Positions 49,511-61,798 of a stretch of DNA of 64,000 nucleotides are shown in pieces. The notes under the pieces were generated by a model that was not told where the DNA came from, did not search any database, and saw only the letters and a program-made list of their open reading frames with translations. The first letter of the stretch is position 1, and every line of letters starts with the position of its first letter. This DNA is from Sisyra terminalis. Its lineage: Eukaryota > Arthropoda > Insecta > Neuroptera > Sisyridae. The stretch spans positions 8,928,001 through 8,992,000 of the forward strand of contig OY292279.1 of assembly GCA_958496175.1 (NCBI GenBank), given 5' to 3'. The position numbers and the translations under genes were made by a program.

Positions 49511-51389
49511 ATTAATTATTCCTTTAACTTTTATGACAATATTGTTGTCCTTACTTAATTAATAACATAATTTTTTATCATTAAAAAAAATCATTGTAGA
49601 AAAGTAGAAAAAAATGCAAACTCTTTGTTTATTCCTCCACCAATTAGTGGTCTCCTTCCCTTACTTTCTTTACATCTCAAAAATAAAGAACAAAAAAAAA
49701 TTAATTAAATTTTTTTTCATTAAAAACCTCCTCTGTATTAAATTCGTACCATTTTCTATATACCCTATACATATATACAAAAAGCTCGTATCGTATAAAA
49801 TCTCCATCAAAAATCTGTGACGCGTCTCAACACAGATTTGAAGATTAATAAATTTTCTTCTTAAACGAAATAAAAGATAATTTCGATGAGGAAAAATTTT
49901 TTCTCGTTATTATTTTACTTGAAACGTGCACCGAATAAAAACGCCTCTACGTGTAGTATATTCGCGTTCGTTTGTTTCATCGTTTTCCCTCGTTTCGAGC
50001 TTGACATTTTTATTAAACAACTTCAATTTTAAAACAAAACACAAAAATAAATGAAAATCGAGTGAAACAAAATAAAATAATAAAAAAAAAAAACATCGTG
50101 AAAAACAAATGTGTGACACGCGGTGGAAGCTTTTTTTTTTGGCGTGTGCTCAATAAAGCTCGTATTTTTGTTTCATGTGACACCAACGGTAATGTTGGTA
50201 CAAAAAATTTGGTAACCTGAAGCCAAAAAAGGGCAATAAAGTTTACAAATACTAAGCAATTGGAAAATTGAAAAATTTTATAACTATTTTCTAAGATTTA
50301 TATGTACAGATAATCAAGTAGAATCTTTTATATTATTTTGATTTTCCACTTTCTATAGAATTCATCTCCAAAATGGTTGAATTATTATTCCTTACTTTTA
50401 TGCTGTCTACTTTCTCTGGAAAATCCTAATGGACGATATTGTTTGTTCCACCTGTTTGTAAATCAAAAATTTTAAATCTATATCTTATATTCTATATTTT
50501 ATTATACTTTTACGAAGTTTGAACAAATTACATAAGAGGATTATTGAAGTATGTATATTAAGGTATCCCAAAAAAAAAATTTTTTTTTTCATTTATTATT
50601 TCATTTATATGAATGTTGTTAAGACGATTGAAAATCAATTTTTATGCACCTAAAACCACTGCAACCCGTGCCGATTTGAATTCTAACATACCAATACTTG
50701 TATACGAAATTGCGCGGGAGTTTACGTATAGATATGAATTTTATTGCTAATTTATTTAATAAGTAATTTTTTTTTTCATTCTGTCAACATGTCAGTGAAA
50801 TTACGTAGCTTTAAAATGGTAATATTTTTAAAAGGAATTGGAAAACATTAAATTACCGACTCCAAACTTCTCTAAAACGAACAAGGACAGACAGTTCTGT
50901 TCTATAATATTCGTGAAGAGAATTTAAGTGTTAATAAATGCGCGAATCTATTCACGGATGTATTATTTATTGAGAAAAAGCACATAAACCGATTAAATAT
51001 TTACCTAACTATGTAAAAAAACTAAGGACCATTTACAAAACTAAGGGAAATTTACGAAGAAAAGAAAACTAAATTCTGCAACTATAAAATTTGTCTTCTG
51101 ATTCAGAAATAATGGATTTATAAGCAAATTTTTCCATCTCTACTAATAGCACACAATTTGATGCTAATAAAACATTAACAAGGCATGATTTCATAACTCC
51201 AAAATTAATAGTAGTATTAGATAGGTGTCAGTTCAGTATAATAAATTGTATTTACTACTGAAACAACTATTGAGGCACTGGGACTTAACAATGAGGAATT
51301 TCTCATAAGTAATTCCTCAAATAATTCGCAGGGAAAAGCGAAAAGAGCACGAGGAGCTATAAAAGTCGATTCCCAAAATGAGTACCAGA
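49511..51389. other. No gene seen
   Basis: AT-rich with T and A runs (for example near 50565-50590). Short frames lack motifs. 51217-51405 on the minus strand is the shadow of the following relic. Confidence 0.4.
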
Positions 51390-52180
51390 TACTGTAACTG
51401 TCCATTAGGATGGTAAACTTTTCCTGGCTTTAAATGCATGAAAATCAAAAAAAGAACGATTACTGATAGTTATTTCATATGTTAATAAAGAAGAACTAAT
51501 CGCTATACCAAAATTAGACAACTCTTCGGGAAGGAGAACAGGCACAGGAAGTTTGGAACACCATTATTGACTGGAATTTTGAAAATAAAGTGCAAATTCT
51601 TTGTTGTGATACTACTGGTTTACATATAGGTTGTATTAATGGAATTTCTGTGCTTCTTGAGCAGAAACTAGGTAAAGAAATGCTTCTTTTTATTTGCTGC
51701 CATCACGTCTACGAATTAGTATTTAAAGGCGTGTTTGAAGAAAAAATTAGCCAAACAATTAAAATGTCTTGACATTCAATTGTTGAAAAATTTTCGGGAA
51801 AACTGGAAAAATATAGATTTCAAAAAAATACAGAGTAGGACAAAAAAGTTTTTATGCCTCAATGTATCAGAAAAGAAGAAAATATTAGAATTTTACCGAA
51901 TTGAGTTAGCTAAAGATATCACTAAAGATGACTATTGAGAATTTGATTACTGACAGTAACTATTGACATCCAACGCTAAGCCTTGGCTGCAAAGCAATTT
52001 AGCCTTAAAAGCACCTTACCTGGTGATTTTTTATGCTTTTTAAAGCCTACAAAAGCTTACGAAAAAAATAGACAAATGGATCTCAAAATTAGTTTTACAA
52101 AAGTTCTGCCAGCATTTGTGGTATTTAATAGATGAAATGTTAGTCTTGTCCGTTGAGGATTATGTAGACCAAAAATAAAA
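51390..52180 (+). pseudogene. Relic of a widespread uncharacterised transposon-like ORF
   Basis: Followed across frames it reads KLFPGFKCMKIKK, ISYVNKEELIAIPKLDNSSG, then VQILCCDTTGLHIG, ISVLLEQKLGKEML, ICCHHVYELVFKGVFE, ILEFYRIELAKDITKDDY and finally FCQHLWYLIDEMLVLSVEDY. I recognise this order (GTG..., CDTT..NTG, LLEQ.L....., CRHH..E, ...LAKDI..DDY, ...HLWYL.EE.V.LSL) from large arthropod and cnidarian families annotated only as uncharacterised proteins. An RNase H-like transposase origin is plausible. Frameshifts, stops and loss of expected residues (CRHH is CCHH) show it is dead. A piece of it lies at 5535-5625. Confidence 0.55.
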
Positions 52181-53831
52181 AATAAAAACTGTATAACTAA
52201 TAAACGCTATATCCTATCAAAAGGAGAATATAATGACTCATTTTACTGTTATTTGGGCAAGCAATAGTAAAAGTTTTATTTATTACTAAAATATATGATA
52301 TAAGTACACTTATTTTTAATTTCAGAGAAAATCATCGATGACTTGGTTTAAATCAAATGATATTCTAACTGTAAAAAGCAAATGTTGAAAAGAAAAACAA
52401 CTGAATAATGTCCATTTAATAATAAATAATTAAATTAATATCAGATACAGACAACTCAGTGTCTTATTTACTAAATTATCAAAGATCATATATTCTCGTA
52501 TGGATTTTACATTAATTTTTATATTAAATGGTTGAGAACAAGTTGGTACGCGTTATCGTTGTTCGATAGCTATAATATTTCATATTTTAGTTATTTGGGT
52601 CAAATAGAAAAAAAATAGAGGGTAAGCACATCGAAATTCGAAAAAAATAATTTTGCCTTTATAGCAAGGCACATCATAATGTATATGAATATATAGCGGT
52701 AGTGTATTTTTTTTTTTATAAGGAATAACTTGGCACTTATATATTCAATACTACCTACTGTAAATTTAATAAAAGAATTAAAATTTCAAATTTTTTACTT
52801 TTAAATAATTTTCTTGATTTTTAGTGTTTTTTATTTTTCTTAAGTTGCCATCAAAAAAGAATCAAAAAAAAAAATTTTTAAACCATTTAATATTGTATTA
52901 ATAGAAGGCCATGTTTAGTCAAATGAGTTAATAATTAATTCATTACAAATGAATGAAATGTGTAAATTAGCGTTTTCATGCGTTAAAAGAAGATAGAAAA
53001 TAACTGCACGTTGGTTCATTGCAAAATTTCAGCCAATTTTCCTTTCCATGCAAATCTGAACATGTTCATTCACTGAAAAACAAGAAAAATTGACGATCAA
53101 GTAAACAAGTTGTTTATTACCTAAAACTGATAAGTTTGCATGTGGTTTGTCGCAAGTGATTTTTTAAATTATTTCACGTTTAATTTAAAATTAATTATTG
53201 AAAAGTGTTTTATTTGTTAGTTAATAAATTTTTCTATTTGTTTAAGTTATTATTTTTGCATCAGTGTTCATATGGGTGGTAAAATCGGACGATTTCCTTC
53301 ACCTCTTTGAAGCATGTAATGGATAAGATTGCGGAAGTATCAAAGATTTGGTTCGTTTTCACATTTCTATTTAAATACTTTTGTGTTTTGTATTGAAAGG
53401 TTATAAAAGATAAAATTTTATTGTATGTAATGCTTATTAGATTTGAAAATTTTAATTGTTTGCATGCATATATGTTAATTAGGTATACTTGGTATCTTTT
53501 TTTAGCCTAACCCATTTATGACTTGTTATCTTTGTCACATTCATGAGCACCAAATCCCTGACAATTGAATAGCTCATTTTTTTTCATTATCAACATTTCG
53601 TTTCTGATTTTGAATTTATGCAATTATTTCAACAATTAATAAGTTTTTGTTTTTCAGTTGCTCTTAATTTCAAACCTGCCTTTGATTGTTTAATTGCCAT
53701 TATTCAAGTAATGTTACTGTAATTTAAAAAATGGCATTGAATTTTGATGCCTTATTCTTATATTTTTAAATTTTATTTATTTTTCTTGATGAGTTATGCT
53801 AATTTTTATTAGAAAAGTTCTTTCTTGCCAG
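52181..53831. other. No gene seen
   Basis: AT-rich. An ATCAGTG initiator-like word lies at 53259-53265, just upstream of ATGGGTGGTAAAATCGG at 53272, but the frame stops after 12 codons. A possible leader of the cassette region that follows; not supported further. Confidence 0.35.
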
Positions 53832-53959
53832 TTAAAAATGGTAAGTAAATTTTCCTTGGAAATAACCTAAACTAATTGACTTTTTTTATTTCAGAACTAG
53901 CTGTTGGTGCTCTCATAACTGAAGTTTGGCATTTGCGAAACACTTGCAAAATTGATTGA
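53832..53959 (+). other. Splice cassette 1 (micro-exon, 54-base intron, exon-like block)
   Basis: TTGCCAG precedes a 9-base unit TTAAAAATG, then donor GTAAGTA (intron 53841-53894) with branch-like ACTAATTGAC and acceptor TTTATTTCAG. The following block reads LAVGALITEVWHLRNTCKID before a stop. It aligns with cassettes 2 and 3, exactly 468 and 937 bases downstream at the donor. Confidence 0.45.
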
Positions 53960-54295
53960 TTTATGGTTTGAAATAGTAATTTTGTTAGGAAATTTTTGGG
54001 TACCAAATGATGTATGGTTTTATTTCGTTAAAGTTTATGTAATTTTAACTGTTAACCTTTTTGTTAGGATATTTCTCGATATATGATTTTTTATTGAAGT
54101 CGATAATCTAAAATTTTGTTCCACTACCATTTTTGTCCAGTTTTTTAACCAGCTTATTATCCTATATGTTTTTATCTCTTTCCAATATTGCCTTCTTTAT
54201 TAGATAATTTTTTTCGATTTACAACACTTCGATATATATTCTAAATTTCTTCATATTTTCTTACTGGGTTTCACTAATTTTCATTCTTTTTCCAG

Positions 54296-54504
54296 CCAGA
54301 TGAAAACGGTAAGTACATTTTCCTTGTTATTTGCGAAAACTAATTGATTTTTCCGAATTTCAGGTTCAAATTTTCATGATTTCAAATTCTGAAGTTTGGC
54401 CCTCGGAAAACACCGACGATTTGTTTGATTCATCGTTTGGGAAGCTAATTTTCTGTAGATTATTTCCTGATCATTTTTGGTTGTTATCTTGGCATATTCA
54501 TTAA
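54296..54504 (+). other. Splice cassette 2 (micro-exon, 55-base intron, exon-like block)
   Basis: TTTTTCCAG, then CCAGATGAAAACG (or ATGAAAACG after the second CAG), then donor GTAAGTA (intron 54309-54363) with ACTAATTGAT and GAATTTCAG. The exon-like block starting at 54364 stays open for 46 codons (VQIFMISNSEVWPSEN...) to TAA at 54502-54504. No convincing donor ends it, so it would be terminal if real. Confidence 0.5.
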
Positions 54505-54765
54505 TTATGTTTGGAGTGTTTTTTGTTAGATTTAGCATTTTCATAAAATGATTAGAATTTTTATCTACCAAATCATTTTACGGCCTTATTACTATTTCAT
54601 AATATCTTACTAGGTTATTGTTAATTCCTAACCAGCCAATTGTTAGTTTTACTATAACTTTTCCAATATAATCATTATTAAATATTTGAGTTTTGATGCT
54701 TTAAAAAGCTAATAATTTTCCATTTTGTTTTTGAGTTCAATTAAATTTGATTTAATTTTTTTCAG

Positions 54766-54939
54766 CAAGTTGACACGGTAAGTAAATATACTTTGTAGAT
54801 TACCTCTACTAATTGACTTTTCTTTCAGGCTAAAGTATTCGTGTTTTCACATTCTGAAGATTGGAAATTGGAAGCCTTCGCAAATATGATTCATCGTTTG
54901 GGAATACTGTTTTATTCAGAAATCTTTCTACAATTCTAG
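54766..54939 (+). other. Splice cassette 3 (micro-exon, 51-base intron, exon-like block)
   Basis: TTTTTTTCAG, 12-base CAAGTTGACACG, donor GTAAGTA (intron 54778-54828) with ACTAATTGAC and CTTTCAG. The block from 54829 is open for 36 codons (AKVFVFSHSEDWKLEAF...) to TAG at 54937. Frame and the F.(F/I)S.SE.W motif match cassette 2, and the micro-exon joins it in frame. Confidence 0.5.
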
Positions 54940-57927
54940 CACCAAATTTTAAATTTCAACGATCTAGAACATGAGATTATGGTTCGAATGATATCTTTTT
55001 CAAATCGATTAACGCTATTAATTTTAGAAGCAAAATTTTGTAAGGTGTTTATTCTTTTTTTACTTTTATTATCTTACCTGGGAATATATTTTGTTGTTTT
55101 TTTTTGTCTTTCTTAATCTAAGAAAAGCTGATTTATTATTCTAAGCAAGTCATTTAAATTTTTGTTTAATGATTAAAGTATAACTCGGGTAAATTTTTAC
55201 ACACAAAAATTTTTGTTCAAAAGTGTACACCTTTTATGATTTTTTTTAAATTAAGGTAATAGTGCTTTCTATAAAATGTGATTATAGCAGTGCATATTTT
55301 TAAGTCTTTAAGACCTATATCAGTTTTTAATTTTTGAAATTGTGTAAGTTTGGAATATTTAAGTGTAACTTTAAGACATTAATTAAAATAAATGTGATTT
55401 AAATACTTTATAACGGTAGTGATTTTAATAGAAAAGTGAAATGGAAATTGGTAATGCAGGAAAATTCGAGGCAAAGAAGTTGCATAGGGAAGCTGAAAAT
55501 AAAGGTGCAAATTGATTTTTGAAAGTTTTGTATGCAACGTTTTTTAACAACATCCAACACTTACAAATTTTATTTGACTATATTAATTAAAAAATAATAA
55601 CCTTTTTCCTTCCTTTTTCTATCCTTAGCAGTAATGTTTGTAGGATTTAACTAGATATATGAGAATATTTTTTTAAAAACTTTTTAATCTGATTTGGTAT
55701 ACTAATGATTCCTATTATTTTTTTCAGGTACGTGCGTAATTATTGTTGTCTTTCTTCAAGCTTCAAAACGATATTCCATCGAAATAATAAAGGTGTTTAG
55801 TATTATTTTTACACTTAAAATACTTTTAAAGTTTAAATGTTCTGATTAAATTTTGAAGTATTGGGGAAAAAGAAGGATAAAACAATAAAATATATATGAA
55901 CTTGTTTTACTTAAAAATACTGCCAGGTAACAAACAAAAACTTCTCAAAAGCCTTAGAGCTTAACAATTGTTAAGTAATAATTGTTGTGTTTTATAAATA
56001 TGCTCTTTAAAAATTTTGACATTTGAAATATAAAGTGCATGGTAGATCATTTTATTTTTTCCAATATTTATATATGATTTGATTATAATTAAGTGCCAAA
56101 GTTTAATTTATTTCTATTTTAAACTAAGCTTTATGTATTTTAAAGTATTTAATCCTTATATTTGCATCTTAAGTTAATTGAAAAATTCGATATTCGATTG
56201 GATTTATTTAATATCTGTAGACTACTAAAAATGATATATTGAAAAACCTAGACTTTTTACATTAAAAATTCAGGTACGAAAGAGTAAATGAATATAGCTA
56301 AAAGGACCATTGCTTTGTTTTCACTTTCGTTGAACCTTTTAGGAATCATATTGTTTCTTTATAGTTGCCTCAGTTATAAATTTTTTTCACTATTTGAAAC
56401 GGATTTTACAAAAGCAAAAGTGTAACAATGTCTATATGCAATAAATTTTCTATCCTCATTACATGGGTTATGGCACAAATAATGTTTTTACTTAAGAACA
56501 ATTAATAAATCGTTTTATTAAATTAGAAAACAGACTTTTCGAAAGGTAAATGCAGAAATTTACGTTTTCTTTTAACTACAAGTTTGAAATAATTTTATAA
56601 GATGAAATAACAAACCATCACAGTCGTGATGATAAAGATTAGATTTTGATAGGAAATTGTTGGTAACATTTTTTGGTTACCTTTTATCATTAGTAACCTG
56701 AGACCAGTAGATACAAATAGTTGAGGTATTATTAAACTGTCTGGAAAGTTGAAGGAAACTTGAAACGCAATACATTTAAACTTTGTTATGTTTATCAAAT
56801 TATACTGATGTCACTCTATTCTACAACCCTTCTTAGGCTTTTCTGTAGAAAATTCCGACCTGCTCTTATACCTTAAAAAATAATTATCAAGAAATTGATT
56901 GTTGTATTAAAGTAGTTTATAAAAATTCAGAGCTAATGATCAATAAAAACCATTTCTAACATTTTGCAATAATTTAATTAGATGTTCGTGAAAATGTGGA
57001 AAAAATGTATATCCGTAACTACTTTTTCGAACGAGTTCGTTTTTTTAAACGATCTTTTTATATATAAAAGCTCAAACTATGCTAAAGTATTTTAAAGATT
57101 TCATCGTTTTCAAGATATTTCACATCCAATAATGAGAACATGCACAGATCAATATCAAAATATAGGTTTTGAATTATTTTGTTTATGTAAATTTAATAAA
57201 CTATTCATCTGGCAGTTATAATTTCCTCACACAAGTGTCTTGAATAGCCCATTTAAGAAACTGATCTCAGGAGCCAAGAGAATCTATATTTTCTATTTCG
57301 CAAAGAAAAATAAGAAGAAATTGGCAATTTCCATGAACAGATTTTTGATTAGATTAGGTACTCTTAGAATTTGACTTTAAATTTCAAAAGATTCTCAATC
57401 TTTTTTTTTTCATCTGAATTTCAATCAGAAATTGTAGTTTTTTCTTTTACTCCTAGCAAAATTGATAGATAATGATAATGAACATAAGTCCAATTAAATT
57501 GAAAAATTGATTTTCAATTCACAAACATTATATATTCATAAAAGTGAAACAAAAGTTTAAACAACTATGTCAACTTTAGAAAAGTTCCGTATATTTTATG
57601 CCACGATGAAAATTATTCAGTTTCAGCTATATTATTCCGTAACATTTTGTTATTTTTTTAAAATCCATCAGACTTATATGAAAAATCTTGACAGTTTTCA
57701 GAAAAATAGTTTCTTTCCATACTTAAATACAAAATTCGTCAAAATGTTCTGCGAAACAAAAATTTATGTAATGCCTTTTAACATTGCTAGAAAATGCAAA
57801 ATAGAAAATTTAAATTGGTTTATAATGTTTAATGACCTTAAAGTAAACTAGATTTAGGATATTCAGTTTATGGTCCAATTTATACCCAATTGATGGGTGT
57901 CTTGGTTACTTTTTTTATTGGTAAATA
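54940..57927. other. No gene confirmed
   Basis: AT-rich. A small frame at 55440-55515 (MEIGNAGKFEAKKLHREAEN...) and the 94-codon frame at 57567-57851 have no recognised motifs. A second CAG/GTACGA junction lies near 56273 but lacks a pyrimidine tract. Nothing else was recognised. Confidence 0.35.
55703..55733 (+). other. Possible recursive splice site
   Basis: TACTAATGATT, a pyrimidine-rich TATTTTTTTCAG and an immediately following GTACGTG form an acceptor abutting a donor (junction 55727/55728). This is the pattern of ratcheting points used to remove long insect introns. It implies a plus-strand long intron here if used. Confidence 0.35.
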
Positions 57928-58412
57928 GGCAACCTTTTCTTTGAATAAAAATTAGTTGAACTTAATTAAAAAGTTTCTATCAAATCAGTAAAGCTGTCTT
58001 TAAATTGGAACCATAAGTGAAATCAAAATAAAATATTGGTGCCACTATTTAGATTAGACTTGTTTGTGACCTTTGTAATTTTTTTTTTGGCGAAACACTA
58101 AGATGTACCTCAAAACAAAATATTATCGAATTCGATTAACCTTTTCTCGAATTAATAAATCAAAAAAACTAGGCAAACTTTTCTTCTGAAGAAAAATTAG
58201 TTGAACTTAATTACAAAGTTCCTACCAAATCAGTAAAGTTGTCTTTAAATTGAAACCAAAAGTAAAATCAGAATAAAATATTGGTACAACTATTTAGATT
58301 AGACTTTTTTGTGACCTTTGTTGTACTTTTTTTTTTTGGCAAAACACTAAGAAGTACCTGAAAACAAAATATTATCGAAATTGATTAACTTGTTCTTGAA
58401 TTGTACGATAGA
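57928..58412. repeat. Tandem duplication, 244-base unit, two copies
   Basis: GGCAACCTTTTCTTTGAATA at 57928 recurs as GGCAAACTTTTCTTCTGAAG at 58172. The copies share TTAGATTAGACTT, TTTTTGGC(G/A)AAACACTAAG and ACAAAATATTATCGAA. Diverged by scattered substitutions. Non-coding. Confidence 0.75.
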
Positions 58413-60059
58413 ATTCAGATAAATAAATATTTATGTTAAATTTTCCGACCTTTGGTCCATAATGATCAATATTGTGGGCCTAGCCGATCGAATTCCTAAC
58501 GGATGTGAAATTGGAAAGGTATATTACCTGCTCTCAACTGATGATATAAACAATAACATAGTAAAAGCTTGAAGGCCAACATGTGAGACAAAGGCTGATT
58601 CAAAGGTATTATTTATGGATTTGGAAACAGTTGTAAATGTAAATTTAATTACAACAAATAATACATACCTCAAACTGGTTCCAAATTCCTCATTTACATA
58701 TTTAAATCTTTCATTCCTTCGCAAATATTTTGACCTTCAAATTTTACTACCTGTTATTGTTTACATTCCACTATAGCTTACAGTTATACTAGTTTCACAC
58801 TCAGCGTGTGGAATCCATACTGACAAAAGCCATAAAAAAATTTAACCTACTCCAATTTTCATTGGAAAATTATATAGACTTACTATATTAAAATTATGTT
58901 TTCTTGAGCCATTTTGAGCATTCACGAGTCAAAATTGATATGTTATGGATCCCTAATTTTTAACGCTTCCTATATTAATTAGTAGAACTCATCTTTAAGA
59001 ATTTTAGTGTAAAACTTCTGATGCATTTTTGGAACAAAAAAAAAAGATAATTTTTTGAATTTTGATTTTCTTAGCAATATCACCAGGATCTATCCACTTT
59101 TTATCGTTAATTTCTAATCGGGTTCATTTCCGTTACCAAAATTAATCACGTCCAAGTTTCATCTATATTTTTTTTATTTTAAATCCGAAACAGTAAAATC
59201 GTCTCAGAAATCATTTTTATGAAATGAATTGAAATTTTCCGTTTTTACAATTGAAACAAACAATTTTGATTTTTGTATGGCAAATAGAAAAAGCTTGACA
59301 CCAACTCGACATAAATTTAAAAGAAAAAAAAGCCAATTTCCAATCTCCCATTTCTGATAGCCACCGCGACCGTTCCGATTCCAAATCACAGATAAAACCA
59401 AACAGCTTTCACAAATAATTTCCTTTATCCGATAACCCATCCAGATTGAACTACAATGATTTAAGCTTCGTCGAAAATGATTCCCGTGTTTCCTTGTGTT
59501 TTATAAGCACCGAAAAGTTCAAAGGACGACACGACACATATCACGATTGTAACTGTAAGATATGAACAAAAATATTTGCGGGACTTAAAAGAAGTGAGAC
59601 ACTTTGTCTATGAGAAACGATCTCCAGAAACAACTAGAACGGATGAATGTTGGTGGTTTATCTGTTGGATAAGCAAACGGGGTTGCGGCTGCATTTCCGA
59701 AAAGCTCACAGTATAGACGCTAACATTCCATTCCGAGTGACACCTTGATCGCGTGTCTGGCGATTTCCTTCACATACATACCGACGACTACGTGGTTCTT
59801 TTTCCACTGATAAGACAAGCTCATGTTCAAACGTCGTGAAAATGTCGGAAATGATTCTGTATTAACTCAATTTTAATTTTTTATTTAAAGTATATAATAT
59901 ATATAACACATGAACACTGAAAATTGAGAGAAAACTTAAACATAAAAAATCTGTTCTAAATTTTGAATTGAACTTATATACTATCAGTTAAGTGCTTAAG
60001 ACTTTGGGTCAAAATTCTTATAATAGCAAATTAACAGGTAAAAATTTGTTTGTTAGATA
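58413..60059. other. Unique sequence, no gene seen; richer island 59340-59860
   Basis: The island ('AGCCACCGCGACCGTTCC', 'GGGGTTGCGGCTGCATTTC', 'CATACCGACGACTACGTGG') is non-repetitive and carries no consistent open frame. Frames at 58524-58724 and 59204-59440 (minus) lack motifs. Possibly conserved non-coding. Confidence 0.4.
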
Positions 60060-60289
60060 AATCCAACCCATATTGCCTTGGGGGAAAATAGGCATGTTTT
60101 CTCTAACCTCCAGATATCATTTTTTCTGGGAAATAAATTTTATTACCTAGACGTGAAAATTCCCGTAAAACTAAATATATTACTGAAGTTTGATTTTATA
60201 TTATCTCTCGTTTTCTTTTGGTGGAATTGGAAGAATAGACTTTTTAGTAAATTTCGATATTATTTTGTCTACGATTAAGCTGTTGTATC

Positions 60290-61440
60290 CGTTAATATAG
60301 TGGCTATATGTTTAATTATCTTAATTTCTTCTTCAGGAGCTTTGGCGCTAAGAGGGAACTTGATCACTTTGTTCACTAGACTGTTGTAAGCTGCCATTTT
60401 TTTGGTTTCTTGGGTGAAATGATGTTTTATGGATTGTTGTGTTCATTGTTGTTGGTTTTCTGTATATATTGTTTGCCAAAATTTTCATTGGTGATTGTTG
60501 TGTCTAAAAAGTTGATTATTCCATTTAGTTCGTGTCCTGAAGTGAATTTTATTTTCTGGTTAATTTTGTTCAGTTCGGATACCATATTGTCAATCTGTCG
60601 GGTAATTCCATTAAATAATATAAATGTATTGTCTACATATCTTCCATAATATAATATTTTATTTTTGTAGGTACTGTTCATAATATATTTATTTTCAAAG
60701 TAATTCATGTAAATATCGGCTAATAGTCCAAATGAAGGGGAACCCATGACCAAACCTTCATCTTAAGGATAAAATTTTTGATTGAAATAAAATAGTTTTG
60801 TTTTAAGGTAATGGTTAACAAGTGGATTATGTCGTTAATTACCATATAATTATATATTTTTGGTGTCATTAGATTATATTGCACAATTTCGATTATTTCT
60901 TCAACAGGGACATTTGTGTATAAGTTGACAATGTCAATTGCCGCCATTTTGATGTTCTGTGGTAGTTTTATGTTTTTAGTATTATTCATAAATTCATATG
61001 TGTTTTTTAATTAATAATTTTCTTTCCCTATAATGCCTGATTTGATGGTTTTTACTAATTTTTTGGCTAACCAATATCCAGGAGCAAGTTTTTAATCCAC
61101 TACCGATGGGATTGGCATTTTTATTTTATGGATTTTGGGTAAACCATGAAGTATTAGAGCTTAAGGTCTTATTGGCTTGAGGATTCTTTTTGAAAATTCG
61201 TTTTCGAAATGATAGTCGATTTCATTTATGGTTTTGTATAAATTTTTTAAGTTCGGAGTTGGATCTTCTTTTATGTGAATTATATTATTATCTTCAATGG
61301 ATTGTTCTGTTTTGTTTATATATTCATCCTTGTTAATGATTACGATGATCTTTCCTTTATCGGCTTTTGTGATATAAACGTTAATTTTATGTAGTTTTTA
61401 TTTTATTTTGTTAATTGTCAATTGATGGAATCAAGATTTA
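60290..61440 (-). pseudogene. Penelope-like reverse transcriptase pseudogene
   Basis: Minus-strand blocks in order: ITKADKGKIIVIINKDEY (about 61380), LHGLPKIHK and PIPSVV near 61130, APGYWLAKKL, MAAIDIVNLYTNVPVEEIIE (about 60940), LVMGSPSFGLLADIYMNYFE (about 60750), YYGRYVDNTFILFNG (about 60640), NFLDTTITN, then MAAYNSLVNKVIKFPL and IKIIKHIATI (to about 60290). This is the diagnostic order of Penelope-like reverse transcriptases, including the YGLPKIHK and YVDDTF signatures. The second Asp of the YVDD catalytic pair is Asn (codon at 60628-60630). Frameshifts occur near 60755 and 60430, and stops at several points. Such enzymes copy element RNA at chromosomal breaks; this copy is dead. Confidence 0.85.
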
Positions 61441-61798
61441 ATTTCATGTAAATTTAATTTTATACTCTTGTAGCTTCTTTTTATGATAGATCGTACTTTG
61501 TTCTGGAGGTCGTGTTTTGGAAGTGATCTGATTTCAGTATATTTTGTAATATGGTGTTATTTTGGTATATAGGTAAATTAAATTCTGGGTTTTTTTAATG
61601 TGATAAGTTCTTCTTTGGTGAACTTGATATTAAAGCAATTATATAATCTGTTAAGAAATTAGTGAGAGCATTCGTGATAATTGTTGTTAGTTGAAGTTTT
61701 TTCTGTAGTTTTTGATCTTAATATCTTGTTTATTAATATATTTTAATATATCTTGCCATTTTAATTTGTTGATTTTGTTAATGATAGGCTCAACTGTA

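Noticed and set aside
60338..60352. CTGAAGAAG on the minus strand near 60345 as another hammerhead-like motif
   Set aside because: No pairing helix and no GAAAC follow. It is simply the coding sequence for APEEEIK in the Penelope-like ORF.
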